64,000 nucleotides of DNA from Pedococcus cremeus (GTDB lineage Bacteria > Actinomycetota > Actinomycetes > Actinomycetales > Dermatophilaceae), in the NCBI RefSeq assembly GCF_900111375.1, contig NZ_FOHB01000011.1, positions 62,001 to 126,000 on the forward strand, in the 5' to 3' direction. The notes under the pieces were generated by a model, which searched no databases, was not told the DNA's origin, and saw nothing but the letters and a program-made list of their open reading frames with translations. Shown piece by piece: positions 26,167 through 35,019 of the stretch. The translations under genes were made by a program, and so were the position numbers. Each line of letters opens with the position of its first letter. Within the stretch, counting starts at the first letter, position 1.

Positions 26167-26571
26167 ATGCCGGCCAAGGAGGAGCTGCCTTCGACCCTGC
26201 GTCGCTCGTCACGCAAGGCTCAGGAGACCTGGTCCAAGACGCATGACTCGGCCGTCGAGGAGTACGGCGAGGGGGAGCGGGCGCACCGCACCGCCTTCGC
26301 CTCCCTCAAGCACAGCTTCGAGAAGGTGGGAGACCACTGGGAGGAGAAGGGCGAGAAGGGTCCCTCGGACCACCAGGCGGCCAAGGGTGGCGCCAGCGCG
26401 CGCAGCGGTGGGAAGACCGCGGGTGGCGTCGACGCCAACGCCTCCAAGTCGCACCTCTACGACATCGCCAAGCGTCTCGGGGTGCAGGGACGTTCGAGGA
26501 TGAGCAAGGACGAGCTCGTCGAGGCGATCCAGAAGGCCAACGACCGCCAGACCCGTCGGAGCCGTTCCTGA
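26167..26571 (+). CDS. ChaB and Rho N-terminal domain protein
   Basis: The 134-residue protein has an N-terminal ChaB domain (residues about 5-60: ELPSTLRRSSRKAQETWSKT then HDSAVEEYGEGERAHRTAFA) and a C-terminal Rho_N/SAP-like motif (SHLYDIAKRLGVQGRSRMSK, DELVEAIQKANDRQT). ChaB proteins are small and of uncertain role; the Rho_N helix-extended-loop-helix binds nucleic acid, so a nucleic-acid-associated stress function is plausible. A GAGGAGG ribosome site precedes ATG 26167. Confidence 0.88.
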   Translation: MPAKEELPSTLRRSSRKAQETWSKTHDSAVEEYGEGERAHRTAFASLKHSFEKVGDHWEEKGEKGPSDHQAAKGGASARSGGKTAGGVDANASKSHLYDIAKRLGVQGRSRMSKDELVEAIQKANDRQTRRSRS

Positions 26572-26622
26572 CCTGAGCGTGCACCGGATGCCGCCGTCAG
26601 GCGGCCGCCGACCATGGAAGGG

Positions 26623-26659
26623 GAGGTATGCCGCGGGCCCCGGCCACGCGGCATACCTC
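26623..26659 (+). terminator. Hairpin terminator carrying GTATGCC
   Basis: Perfect 13-bp arms (26623-26635 and 26647-26659) enclose an 11-nt loop, between two convergent genes. It resembles the 9295-9340 terminator. Confidence 0.75.
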
Positions 26660-26670
26660 TCGTCTGCCGC

Positions 26671-27027
26671 TCAGTCGACGCAGAGGCAGAACGGGTGTCC
26701 CGCTGGGTCGAGGAAGACCCGGAACGAGGTGCCCGGCTGGTGCTCGTGGCGGGTGGCTCTGAGAGCGCGCACCTCGGCCTCGGCCCGGTCGAGGTCCTCG
26801 ACCATCACGTCGAGGTGCATCTGCTGGGGCAGCTCCTGGCCCGGCCAGCGGGGCGGCGAGTAGTCCGCCACCTGCTGGAAGCAGATGCACTGGCCGTAGT
26901 CGGCGCGGACCTCCGCCCAGCCGTCGGAGGTCTTGACCTCCCAGTCGAGCAGTGCGCCGTAGAAGGACGCGAGAGCCTTGGCGTCGGGACAGTCGATGAC
27001 GATGCTGGGGAAGCGGGCGATGGCCAT
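26671..27027 (-). CDS. VOC-family (glyoxalase/bleomycin-resistance fold) protein
   Basis: The 118-residue protein has the VOC fold: FPSIVIDCPDAKALASFYGA at the start, LLDWEVKTSDGWAEVRADYG, then MHLDVMVEDLDRAEAEV and a C-terminal FRVFLDPAGHPFCLC. The last motif is the common end of glyoxalase-like proteins. Substrate unknown; it may be a dioxygenase, isomerase or binding protein. The ATG is placed by a -10 box ending 6 nt upstream. Confidence 0.85.
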   Translation of the reverse strand: MAIARFPSIVIDCPDAKALASFYGALLDWEVKTSDGWAEVRADYGQCICFQQVADYSPPRWPGQELPQQMHLDVMVEDLDRAEAEVRALRATRHEHQPGTSFRVFLDPAGHPFCLCVD

Positions 27028-27033
27028 GGCGGC

Positions 27034-27039
27034 ACCGTA
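27034..27039 (-). promoter_or_regulatory. -10 box TACGGT for the leaderless VOC gene
   Basis: On the minus strand TACGGT ends 6 nt before the ATG at 27027. Confidence 0.45.
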
Positions 27040-27158
27040 GGACGGGAACCGGACGGTTCGTGTCCACAACCGCACGGATTCGGGGTGCTGGGCAAGTCTT
27101 TGCCGAATGTTTGCCCGGCCCCTCGGTTGGCGTCGGCCGTCGTGGGCACGGTGACCAC

Positions 27159-28793
27159 ATGGTGTCTCGAGTCATGGTCACGTCCGCAGCAACCGTCCTC
27201 GCACTGGGAGGGGTGGCCCTGGGGGCGAGCTCGGCACAGTCGGCGAGCTCGGCACGGTCGGTCCCGTCGACCGGTGACATGGTGACCGAGGGGGAGGGGC
27301 TGCCACTGGGGCTGCCGGGCCTGCCGGAGACTCGGTCCACCACCGTGCTCCAACCGGGCGTGACCCTGACCCGCATCGAGAGGGGCGCCTTCGACGTCGC
27401 AACGCCCTGGGTGGTCGAGCTCAGCATCCCGTCGTCTGCATCGAGCCCGGACCCGGACGCACCACCGCGGTCGGTGCAGGACGAGGCGAGTGCGCAGGAC
27501 CTGGTGCGACGGCTGGACGAGGCGGGGTTCGACGCGGAGGCACAGCCTGTGCGTCAACCGGCGGTCGCGGACGTCCCAGCAGGAGTGATCGGCTACCGCG
27601 TCCGCCTGACCGACCAGTTCGCGAGCAAGTCCGCGGCCGACCAGGACGTCGCCCGCCTGAAGGCTGCCGGGTTCTCCGGTCGCTCGTGGTACTCCGGCTG
27701 GGACGGCGGAAGCCTCGACAAGGGGCACTGGGCCGTCAACGTGCTGACGGTGGACCCGAGGACCTTCCGCGGCGACCTGGGCGGGACCTTCGGCCCGGAC
27801 CTCGAGAACCGCGAGACGACGACCGCCTTGAGCGCCTACGCGCACGCCAAGGCAGCGGTCAATGCGGGCTTCTTCGTGCTCGACCCCAACGCAGGGGCGC
27901 CTGGCGACCCCGCTGGAGTGGGCGTCTACGACGGAGCACTCGAGTCGGAGATGGTCGCCGGCCGACCCGCCCTGGTCCTCCACGAGACCGCGCGGCACAC
28001 CGCGGTCGTCCGTCCCGAGTGGCGCGGCACCCTGCGCACGGGTGGGAAGACCCTGCGCCTCGACGGCCTCAACCGGGTTCCCGGCCTGATCCGCAACTGC
28101 GGTGGCGACCCCTCCGACCAGCCGACCTTCCGCCCGCTGCACGACGTGACCTGCACCGACCCGGATGAGCTGGTCGCCTTCACCCCCGTCTTCGGTGCCT
28201 CCACGCCGAGCGGGCCGGGCGCCGAGGTGGTCCTCGACCGTCAGGACCGGGTCGTACGGGTCATGGACGAACGCGGCACCGTGCTCGGGCGGGGTGAGCG
28301 GTCGGTCCAGGGCACCGGCTCCCTCGCCGAGGCGATCGCACGCCTGCGGCAAGGGGAGCAGGCGCAGCTCCGACTCACGCTCACCACGCCGCAGGGTGGG
28401 CAGCTGGTGCGGCCCGGGGTCAATGTCATCAACGGGGGACCGCAGCTGCTGCGCAGCGGCGCGCTGCACATCACCCAGGCGCAGGACGGCATGGTGCACC
28501 CGGGTGACCCGTCCTTCGCCTACGGGTGGGTGCTGCAGCGCAACCCGCGTACCTTCGCGGGCGTCGACGGCCAGGGCCGCACGCTCCTCGTGACCGTGGA
28601 CGGCCGACAGCCCGACCAGCTGGGCCTGTCGATCCCCGAGACCGCGCAGGTCTCGAAGGCCCTCGGCATGCAGGACGCGATCAACCTCGACGGTGGCGGC
28701 TCGACGGCCATGGCCAGCGACGGCCGGCTCATCAGCCACCCGTCCGACGCGACGGGGGAGCGCCCGGTCGGGGACGCCATCTACATCCGGTGA
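27159..28793 (+). CDS. Secreted phosphodiester glycosidase-family protein (NAGPA-like) with SPOR-like region
   Basis: The 544-residue exported protein starts with a signal peptide (MVSRVMVTSAATVLALGGVA then an Ala/Ser cleavage area). Residues about 110-185 resemble a SPOR-type repeat (DEASAQDLVRRLDEAGFDAE; ASKSAADQDVARLKAAGFSG). The remainder is a phosphodiester glycosidase/DUF2233 domain ending in the hallmark NLDGGGSTAMA after LSIPETAQVSKALGMQDAI. By family it may remove GlcNAc-1-phosphate caps or act on cell-wall polymers; the SPOR-like part would target peptidoglycan. ATG 27174 is an alternative start. Confidence 0.82.
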   Translation: MVSRVMVTSAATVLALGGVALGASSAQSASSARSVPSTGDMVTEGEGLPLGLPGLPETRSTTVLQPGVTLTRIERGAFDVATPWVVELSIPSSASSPDPDAPPRSVQDEASAQDLVRRLDEAGFDAEAQPVRQPAVADVPAGVIGYRVRLTDQFASKSAADQDVARLKAAGFSGRSWYSGWDGGSLDKGHWAVNVLTVDPRTFRGDLGGTFGPDLENRETTTALSAYAHAKAAVNAGFFVLDPNAGAPGDPAGVGVYDGALESEMVAGRPALVLHETARHTAVVRPEWRGTLRTGGKTLRLDGLNRVPGLIRNCGGDPSDQPTFRPLHDVTCTDPDELVAFTPVFGASTPSGPGAEVVLDRQDRVVRVMDERGTVLGRGERSVQGTGSLAEAIARLRQGEQAQLRLTLTTPQGGQLVRPGVNVINGGPQLLRSGALHITQAQDGMVHPGDPSFAYGWVLQRNPRTFAGVDGQGRTLLVTVDGRQPDQLGLSIPETAQVSKALGMQDAINLDGGGSTAMASDGRLISHPSDATGERPVGDAIYIR

Positions 28794-28889
28794 GGGTCAG
28801 GCTCGACGGGCGGTTCTGCCTCCCCTGGCGGGGGGCGGCCGGCGGTACCAGCTGCGCCCCTGCGGCGGGCACGGCCGATCTACGCCACG

Positions 28890-30350
28890 ATGTGCTGCAT
28901 GGTGCACACGCCCTGGCTGGGTCAGGCGGACGCGAAGGCCGGCGACGCTCTCGAGGCGCTCCTGCGCAACCACCACCGGACGCGGCTGCGGCGGCTGGGC
29001 TGGTCCGACGCCCTGAACCCCTCCCGTGAGGAGGGGTGGTGGTCGACGCGCGCGGTGGTGCGCGGCGGAAACACGGTCGAGGTGCTCATCGACGGCACGT
29101 CGGCACTGGCCGAGATGGAGGCCGCCATCCGGGCAGCGCGGCACACGGTGCACATCTCCGGGTGGCACGCGTCGCCCGACTTCAGGCTCACGCGTCGGCC
29201 CGGTGCACTCCCGCTGCGCGACCTGCTGGCCGAGGTGGCCGAGCGTGTGCCGGTGCGCCTGCTGCTGTGGGCGGGACCGCCACTGCCACTGTTCCAGCCC
29301 ACCCGCACGATGGTGGAGAGGGCTCGAGACGAGTTCGTCAGGGACAGCCGGGTCCGGTGCGTGCTCGACAAGCGCGAGCGCACCATGCACTGCCACCACG
29401 AGAAGATCATCATCATCGACGACGAGGTCGCCTTCGTGGGTGGCATCGATCTCACGGCCCTGCAGGGCGACCGGCACGACGACCCCCAGCACCCGCCCCA
29501 CACACCCCTCGGGTGGCACGACGCCGCCACCCGCCTGCGCGGGCCGGTCGTTGCCGATGTCGCCAGGCACTTCACCCAGCGATGGGGTGAGGTCGCCGGT
29601 GAACCGCTGCCATGGCCGGTCGAGCCCGAGCCGGTGGGGGACATCGAGGCCCAGGTGCTGCGCACCGTCCCGGAGACCACCTACGGCTTCGCGCCGAAGG
29701 GCGAGTTCACGATCCTCGAGGCCTACCTGCGGGCGCTGCGCTCAGCCGAGCGCCTGGTCTACCTCGAGAACCAGTTCCTGTGGTCCCCCGAAGTGGTCGA
29801 CGTCCTCGCCGCGAAGCTCACGCGACCCCCGCACGACGACTTCAGGGTCGTCCTCCTGCTGCCGGCGAAACCCAACAACGGGGCGGACACCACGCGCGGT
29901 CAGCTCGGGCGGCTGCTGCAGGCAGACGGGGGCGCGGGACGGCTCCTCGCCACCACGATCAGCGCCCATGAGGGTGACAGGTCCGCTCCGGTGTACGTGC
30001 ACGCCAAGGTCGGCATCATCGACGACCGCTGGCTCACCATCGGCTCGGCCAACCTGAACGAGCACTCCCTCTTCAACGACACCGAGCTGAACGTGCTGGT
30101 GTGCGACCCGACGCTGGCCCGGCAGACGAGGCTGAGGTTGTGGTCCGAGCACACCGAACGCCCGGCCGAGGCCATCGAGGGGGAGCCGCACACCGTCGTG
30201 GACGAGGTGTGGCGACCGATCGCGGAGGAGCAGAGCCGGCGACAACGCGAGGGTATGCCGCGCACGCACCGACTTGCGCTGCTGCCCAATGCATCTCGCC
30301 GTACCGACCGCTTGCAGGGACCGGTCCGGGGGCTGCTCGTCGACGGGTGA
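28890..30350 (+). CDS. Phospholipase D / cardiolipin synthase-like protein
   Basis: The 486-residue protein has two HKD motifs: HCHHEKIIIIDDEVAFVGG (about residue 168) and VYVHAKVGIIDDRWLTIGSA (about residue 370), the pair needed for one PLD active site. TVHISGWHASPDFRL and YLENQFLWSPEVVDVLAAKL are further family segments. No signal peptide or membrane helix is evident, so it is probably cytosolic or peripheral. It may hydrolyse or transfer phosphatidyl groups. ATG 28890 or 28899 may be the start. Confidence 0.88.
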   Translation: MCCMVHTPWLGQADAKAGDALEALLRNHHRTRLRRLGWSDALNPSREEGWWSTRAVVRGGNTVEVLIDGTSALAEMEAAIRAARHTVHISGWHASPDFRLTRRPGALPLRDLLAEVAERVPVRLLLWAGPPLPLFQPTRTMVERARDEFVRDSRVRCVLDKRERTMHCHHEKIIIIDDEVAFVGGIDLTALQGDRHDDPQHPPHTPLGWHDAATRLRGPVVADVARHFTQRWGEVAGEPLPWPVEPEPVGDIEAQVLRTVPETTYGFAPKGEFTILEAYLRALRSAERLVYLENQFLWSPEVVDVLAAKLTRPPHDDFRVVLLLPAKPNNGADTTRGQLGRLLQADGGAGRLLATTISAHEGDRSAPVYVHAKVGIIDDRWLTIGSANLNEHSLFNDTELNVLVCDPTLARQTRLRLWSEHTERPAEAIEGEPHTVVDEVWRPIAEEQSRRQREGMPRTHRLALLPNASRRTDRLQGPVRGLLVDG

Positions 30351-30396
30351 GCCGGCCGTCGGTTCGCGTGGGAGACGCGGACGCCGGTGTGCTGCT

Positions 30397-31401
30397 TCAG
30401 GTGGCGAGCCGGTCGCTGAGCAGCCGGACGATCGGCCAGGCGCCGTCAGACCAGTTCGACATGACGGTGTAGGTGACCGAGAAGGAAGGTCGGTGCACGC
30501 TGGCGAAGGACACGCCCGCGTCGTACCCCTCCATGAAGGCTCCGTCGTTCGTCGCGTGGAGGTGGAAGCCGAGGCCGTAGCGCCGGTGTTCCTCGGGCCA
30601 GTCACTGCGCGGTCTCACCATCTCGGCCACCCGCTCGAGCGGGACGATCCGTCCGGCAAAGAGGGAGTCCCAGAAGGAGCTGATGTCGGCGGCCGTCGAG
30701 TAGATCCCTCCGTCTCCGCTGCCGACCACGGGAAGGTGGAGCACGTTGGTCCCCAGGCCGTCGACACGGAGGTAGCCCCGTGCGGCTCGTCCGGGAAGCT
30801 CGTCAGAACGCAGGAACGCGGTGTCCACCATGCCTGCCGGCTCGCAGACCAGGGTGCGAACCAGCTCGTGGAACTGCACGCCGCTCGCCCGTTCCGCCAG
30901 CAGCGCCAGCACGACGTAGCCGGCGTTGTTGTACGCGAACTGCCTGCCGGCGGGGAAGACGGTCTGGTGGCCGTCCAGCACCGGCAGGTACTGCTCCGTC
31001 GTCGCGAGCTCGTGCACGGGCACCGACATCACGTAGTCGGTGATGTCATCGACGACGTCCTCGTCGAGGTAGTCGCCGATCCCGGACCGGTGTGCCAGCA
31101 GGTGCTCGACCGTCACGTCGTCGGCGACCAGGGGCAGGTCGTCTCCGAGCAGCGACCGGGCGGTCGTGTCGAGGGCGAGGGCCCCACGCTCGACCAGACC
31201 CATCACCGTCAGTGCCGTCAGGCTCTTCGTCGCGCTCGCAGTGGCGAACTGGGTCTCGACCGTGTTCGGGATGCCGTGGCCACGGTCGGCGAGCCCGTAT
31301 GCCGCTGCCAGCTCCGTCACGCCCGAACGGTCGACGCGGACCACCCCGGAGAAGCCGGTGCGGCCCGCCGCCTCGTCCACCACGTCCTCGAGGGATGACA
31401 T
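30397..31401 (-). CDS. Beta-lactamase-fold serine hydrolase
   Basis: The 334-residue protein belongs to the class C beta-lactamase/PBP4-like esterase family. The nucleophile is in the SxxK motif ATASATKSLTALTVMG (about residue 60), and the Tyr-x-Asn motif is FAYNNAGYVVLALL. No signal peptide is present, so it is likely cytosolic; such proteins are often esterases or D-aminopeptidases, not antibiotic-resistance enzymes. The start ATG is leaderless (see the -10 box). It is convergent with the PLD gene. Confidence 0.88.
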   Translation of the reverse strand: MSSLEDVVDEAAGRTGFSGVVRVDRSGVTELAAAYGLADRGHGIPNTVETQFATASATKSLTALTVMGLVERGALALDTTARSLLGDDLPLVADDVTVEHLLAHRSGIGDYLDEDVVDDITDYVMSVPVHELATTEQYLPVLDGHQTVFPAGRQFAYNNAGYVVLALLAERASGVQFHELVRTLVCEPAGMVDTAFLRSDELPGRAARGYLRVDGLGTNVLHLPVVGSGDGGIYSTAADISSFWDSLFAGRIVPLERVAEMVRPRSDWPEEHRRYGLGFHLHATNDGAFMEGYDAGVSFASVHRPSFSVTYTVMSNWSDGAWPIVRLLSDRLAT

Positions 31402-31408
31402 GGCACCG

Positions 31409-31414
31409 AACCTA
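31409..31414 (-). promoter_or_regulatory. -10 box TAGGTT for the leaderless serine hydrolase gene
   Basis: On the minus strand TAGGTT ends 7 nt before the ATG at 31401. Confidence 0.45.
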
Positions 31415-31415
31415 G

Positions 31416-31988
31416 TCACCGTGGCGTCACGGTGACCGGGACGCGCGCCGGCACGGGCAGGTCGGGACTCACGCTGACCGTGGTCGCTTGGTACCGCCCG
31501 GCAGGTAGAGGCGCCATCGAACCGTCCCGCTCGCAGGCCGGCATCCCGTTTCCACCGTCCATCGAGCACTCCTGGTATGCCGCCGCAACGGTGACGGGGT
31601 AGGTGCTCACTCCGGCCGGAATGATGATGTCCTGGGCGCAGAGGGGCCAGGACGGGCTCGGGCGGTGACCCTCGCCGACCAGGAGAACGCTGAAGACCGA
31701 CCCACAGCCCAGGATGTGGAACGGCTTGCCGCTGTCGTTCTCGACCGTGATCGTCGCCGGCAGCGACGAGCCGCCTCGCACGGTCGTGCTGGGCAGCGTG
31801 ATGATGGCTCTGACAGAGCCGGGCGGCACCGGGGTGACAGGGCTGGCCAGCGCCGCGGTGACGGATCCGGGCGGCGCCGGGGTCACCGCGCTGGCCGGCG
31901 CTGCGTCGGGGATCGCGCCCTGGAAGAGCGCAGAAGCACCTGCGCCGAGCACTGCGAGCGTCAACATGGTCCGGGTCGAGTTCCTCAC
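31416..31988 (-). CDS. Secreted hypothetical protein, about 190 residues
   Basis: I do not recognise the family. The N-terminus (RNSTRTMLTLAVLGAGASAL) is a signal peptide. A Pro/Ala/Val-rich linker with two near-repeats of ASPVTPVPPGSV-type sequence follows. A beta-rich domain comes next (VRAIITLPSTTVRGGSSLPA, TITVENDSGKPFHILGCGSV), with four cysteines that could pair outside the cell. The end is VSVSPDLPVPARVPVTVTPR. GTG 31988 is favoured; a TTG at 32015 would add nine residues. It diverges from the Asp-box protein across a palindrome. Confidence 0.6.
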   Translation of the reverse strand: MRNSTRTMLTLAVLGAGASALFQGAIPDAAPASAVTPAPPGSVTAALASPVTPVPPGSVRAIITLPSTTVRGGSSLPATITVENDSGKPFHILGCGSVFSVLLVGEGHRPSPSWPLCAQDIIIPAGVSTYPVTVAAAYQECSMDGGNGMPACERDGSMAPLPAGRYQATTVSVSPDLPVPARVPVTVTPR

Positions 31989-32049
31989 GCCCCTTGGACC
32001 CCGCAGCGCACCCAACGGTTCCGTCGAGCGCCGTCGCGAAGCCCCTCCC

Positions 32050-32071
32050 GTATCCGTACTAGTCCGGATAC
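32050..32071. promoter_or_regulatory. 22-bp near-perfect palindrome, candidate operator
   Basis: GTATCCG and CGGATAC arms flank a central ACTAGT; only one base pair of the 22-bp palindrome is mismatched. It sits between the divergent secreted-protein genes and has the size of a TetR- or MarR-type operator. Confidence 0.55.
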
Positions 32072-32136
32072 GTCATGCCATGGCTGCTTGCGCGGTCGTA
32101 CGTTCCGAAGCACCGCCTTTCCGTTGTGGAGGAACC

Positions 32137-33873
32137 ATGAGAACGAAGCGCATCGCCACCAGTGTGGTCGCCGCCCTCGCGGCAGTTCTGACCGGAACGG
32201 CCGTGGCCACCGCCGCCACGGGCGACACCCTGGTCTCGGTCGGTAGTCCGCCAACACCCTTCTCGCAGAACAAGCAGAACGAACCGGCTGTGGCGATCGA
32301 CGCGCACAACCCGTCCGTGGTCGCGGCCGGATCCAACGACGAGATCGACATGGAGTCCTGCGCGGCCGGCGCGCCGAACACCTGCCCCTTCACCCCGGGC
32401 GTCGGCGTCTCGGGGATCTACTTCTCCTCCACTGGCGGCTCGTCGTGGACCCAGCCCACCTACACCGGCTGGACAGCCCGCAACTGCCTCGGCCCGGCGC
32501 CCTGCACCCCGGGCGTGGGACCGATCGGCACGCTTCCGAAGTACTACGAGGCAGGCCTCGTGTCCGACGGTGACCCGGCCCTGGCCTTCGGCCCGCGTCC
32601 CGGCGTCGACGGGAGCTTCTCCTGGTCCAACGGGTCACGCCTCTACTACGCCAACCTGACCGCGAGCTTCAACAGCGGCAAGCAGGCTGCCTTCAAGGGG
32701 TTCGAGGCGATCGCCGTGTCGCGGGTGGACGACGTGGCCGCCGCAGCGTCAGGTGACAAGAACGCATGGAGCTCACCGGTCCTCATCTCGAAGCAGTCGT
32801 CGACGACGTTCTCCGACAAGGAGCAGATCTGGGCCGACAACGCCGCGTCGAGCAAGTTCTTCGGGAACGTCTACGTGTGCTGGGCGTCCTTCCGCAGCAA
32901 CTCGCGTGGGCAGGCGTTCCCGACCCCGCTGACCGTCGCCCGCTCGAGCGACGGGGGCGTGACGTGGACGACCAAGCAGGTCGGCCCGGCCAGTGACAAC
33001 CGCAACAACGCGCAGGCCGACGGGTGCACCGTGCGGACCGACAGCACCGGCAACGCCTATGTCTTCGGCGTCGGCACCCGAGGCGGCCAGACCGTCCAGA
33101 TGATGTACCGCTCCACCGACGGCGGCGCCCACTGGACCGGACCGACCATCGTGTCCACCGCAGTGGCGCCGGGCGTGTTCGACCCCGTGCAGGGTCGTCC
33201 GGTCATGGACGGGGTCGCGGGGGCCCGGGTCGACCTCGCGGTCGGACCCAGCGTCGATATCGCGAACGGTGCGCCGAACGGCACCAACGCCACGAACGAG
33301 ATCTTCATGACGTGGTCGGACGCGCGGGCGGGGCTCAACAACGAGCAGATCCTGCTGACGCGGTCGCGGGACGGTGGCGCCACGTGGAGCGCGCCGGCGA
33401 CGGTGCCGACGGGCGTGGCCGGTGACCGGCCCGTCTACACGGCTCCGGCGGTCTCGCCGGACGGCACGGACCTCTACGTCGTGCACAACTCGTTCACCAC
33501 GCCCTACCGCACCAACACCACCGATCCTCGGGGGCTGGTGGGAGGAGTGCTGCACGCGGACATCGTCGCGGGAGCGCCCACTGGCTGGACCGCCTTGCAC
33601 CGAGGCGCCCTCGGTGACCCGCGCGGCAGCAGCGCCAACGCGCTGACCGCCGAGTTCCTCGGCGACTACGTGTATGCCGCCGCCACCAACAGTGGCGTCG
33701 TCGGAGTGTGGAACGACACGCGCAACGCGGCGGACTGCCCGGCGATCGACGCCTACCGCGCCTCGCTCTACACCTCGACGCCGTTGCCGGCGCCGGACGT
33801 CCTCGCGTCATGCCCGGCCACGTTCGGCAACAGTGACATCTACGGCGGGAGCTACGCCGACCCGACCCCGTAG
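32137..33873 (+). CDS. Secreted Asp-box (sialidase-like) beta-propeller protein
   Basis: The 578-residue exported protein has a signal peptide (RTKRIATSVVAALAAVLTGT, cleavage near ATAATG) and at least four Asp boxes: SSTGGSSWTQP, SSDGGVTWTT, STDGGAHWTGP and SRDGGATWSAP. These are characteristic of sialidase-fold propellers. The catalytic sialidase arginine triad could not be confirmed, so enzyme activity is uncertain. Four cysteines cluster in residues 70-130. A GGAGG ribosome site precedes the ATG. A strong terminator follows. Confidence 0.8.
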   Translation: MRTKRIATSVVAALAAVLTGTAVATAATGDTLVSVGSPPTPFSQNKQNEPAVAIDAHNPSVVAAGSNDEIDMESCAAGAPNTCPFTPGVGVSGIYFSSTGGSSWTQPTYTGWTARNCLGPAPCTPGVGPIGTLPKYYEAGLVSDGDPALAFGPRPGVDGSFSWSNGSRLYYANLTASFNSGKQAAFKGFEAIAVSRVDDVAAAASGDKNAWSSPVLISKQSSTTFSDKEQIWADNAASSKFFGNVYVCWASFRSNSRGQAFPTPLTVARSSDGGVTWTTKQVGPASDNRNNAQADGCTVRTDSTGNAYVFGVGTRGGQTVQMMYRSTDGGAHWTGPTIVSTAVAPGVFDPVQGRPVMDGVAGARVDLAVGPSVDIANGAPNGTNATNEIFMTWSDARAGLNNEQILLTRSRDGGATWSAPATVPTGVAGDRPVYTAPAVSPDGTDLYVVHNSFTTPYRTNTTDPRGLVGGVLHADIVAGAPTGWTALHRGALGDPRGSSANALTAEFLGDYVYAAATNSGVVGVWNDTRNAADCPAIDAYRASLYTSTPLPAPDVLASCPATFGNSDIYGGSYADPTP

Positions 33874-33892
33874 ACGGTCTGTCCCACCCAGG

Positions 33893-33916
33893 CGGCCCGG
33901 CCACTCGGCCGGGCCG
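33893..33916 (+). terminator. Hairpin terminator between convergent genes
   Basis: Perfect 10-bp GC arms (33893-33902 and 33907-33916) enclose an ACTC loop, 20 bp after the Asp-box gene. Confidence 0.75.
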
Positions 33917-33986
33917 TCCTGCCTGGCAGACGGGCGCCTGCGTGGGGGCGGATCGCACCGTCTTCACACGTGGTGTATCTGCGTGA

Positions 33987-34865
33987 TCAGTGTTCGTTTG
34001 CGGAGCCGGTGAGACGTTCGGCGAGTTCCCAGAAGCGCCGGCTCTGCTCCGTGTCACGTGACTGCGGGCTCGACTCCATGGGATGCCGCTCTCCGAAGAA
34101 CTTCCCGCCGACACCTTCGAGCGAGGGGTCGACAGCCATGAAGACGAGGGAGTCCGTCGCCTCGTCAACGGAGGTGGCGAACGGCATGTGTGGCATCACG
34201 GAGGACATCAGCAACCGCATGACACCAGTGGTGCTCGCCGCCGCGGTGGTCGGTACGAAGCCGGGACAGACCGAGTTGGCGGTGATGCGCCGGGGTCCGA
34301 GCCGGCGCTGCAGCTCATAGGTGAACCACAACACGGCGAGCTTGGAGTTCTTGTACGCGCGATCCGGGTGGTAGCCGCGCTCGAGCTGGGGGTCGTCGAA
34401 GTCGAAGTCGACCGGGGCGCCACGTGACCCCGGAAGGTGCAAGCGGGAGCTGACCGTCACGACACGCGCCGACACGGACCGTTCGAGGGCAGGCAGCAAC
34501 AGGGCGGTGAGCAGGAACGGCGCGAGCACGTTGACTGCCAACGTCTCCTCATAGCCGTCGACCGTGAGCCGACGGGTCTTGCTGGTCTGCATGACGCCAG
34601 CGATGTGGAACAGCACGTCGACCGGCTCACCACGGTCGGCCTCCGTGGTCGTGAAAGCGCGGACCTGCGCGAGCGACGACAGGTCGACCCAACGCGCCTC
34701 GACCTGGACGTGCGGGTGGCTGCCGCGAATCTCCTCGACGGCGGCCTCGGCGGCTGCTGGGTTGCGGCCCACCAGGATGACCCGGTGTCCCACAACTGCC
34801 AGCTTCTCGGCAGTGGCCCGACCCAGACCCCGACCTCCCCCCGTGACCAGAACGGTTTTCGTCAC
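33987..34865 (-). CDS. Short-chain dehydrogenase/reductase (retinol dehydrogenase-like)
   Basis: The 292-residue classical SDR has the cofactor motif TVLVTGGGRGLGRATAEKLA, the NAG-equivalent LFHIAGVMQTS, and the active-site YKNSK with upstream serine in TVSSRLHLPG. The LVGRNPAAAE after beta-2 suggests NADP preference. It resembles the WW-domain oxidoreductase/retinol dehydrogenase branch. Substrate unknown. GTG 34865 is placed by a -10 box ending 7 nt upstream. Confidence 0.85.
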   Translation of the reverse strand: MTKTVLVTGGGRGLGRATAEKLAVVGHRVILVGRNPAAAEAAVEEIRGSHPHVQVEARWVDLSSLAQVRAFTTTEADRGEPVDVLFHIAGVMQTSKTRRLTVDGYEETLAVNVLAPFLLTALLLPALERSVSARVVTVSSRLHLPGSRGAPVDFDFDDPQLERGYHPDRAYKNSKLAVLWFTYELQRRLGPRRITANSVCPGFVPTTAAASTTGVMRLLMSSVMPHMPFATSVDEATDSLVFMAVDPSLEGVGGKFFGERHPMESSPQSRDTEQSRRFWELAERLTGSANEH

Positions 34866-34872
34866 GATCCCC

Positions 34873-34878
34873 AAGGTA
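34873..34878 (-). promoter_or_regulatory. -10 box TACCTT for the leaderless SDR gene
   Basis: On the minus strand TACCTT ends 7 nt before the GTG at 34865. Confidence 0.45.
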
Positions 34879-35019
34879 GACCGCACTCCAGGAAGGTGAG
34901 TCCAAGAGGACCCGGTCTCGTCCCATGCCGGTACGAACGCCCAGCCGAAATGGCGGCTGACGATGCCAGACCTCCAAAGACGTTCTCGCAGCATCAGCCG
35001 CCGTTTCAGGCGGCACTCA

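Noticed and set aside
30397-31401. Serine hydrolase as an antibiotic resistance beta-lactamase
   Set aside because: It has no signal peptide and belongs to the broad esterase/peptidase branch; SxxK and YxN alone do not show beta-lactam hydrolysis.
2860-33680. GTATGCC copies as CRISPR-like or uptake-signal repeats
   Set aside because: They are dispersed single words with no constant spacing and no array; a DNA-uptake role has no support here, so only the enrichment is reported.
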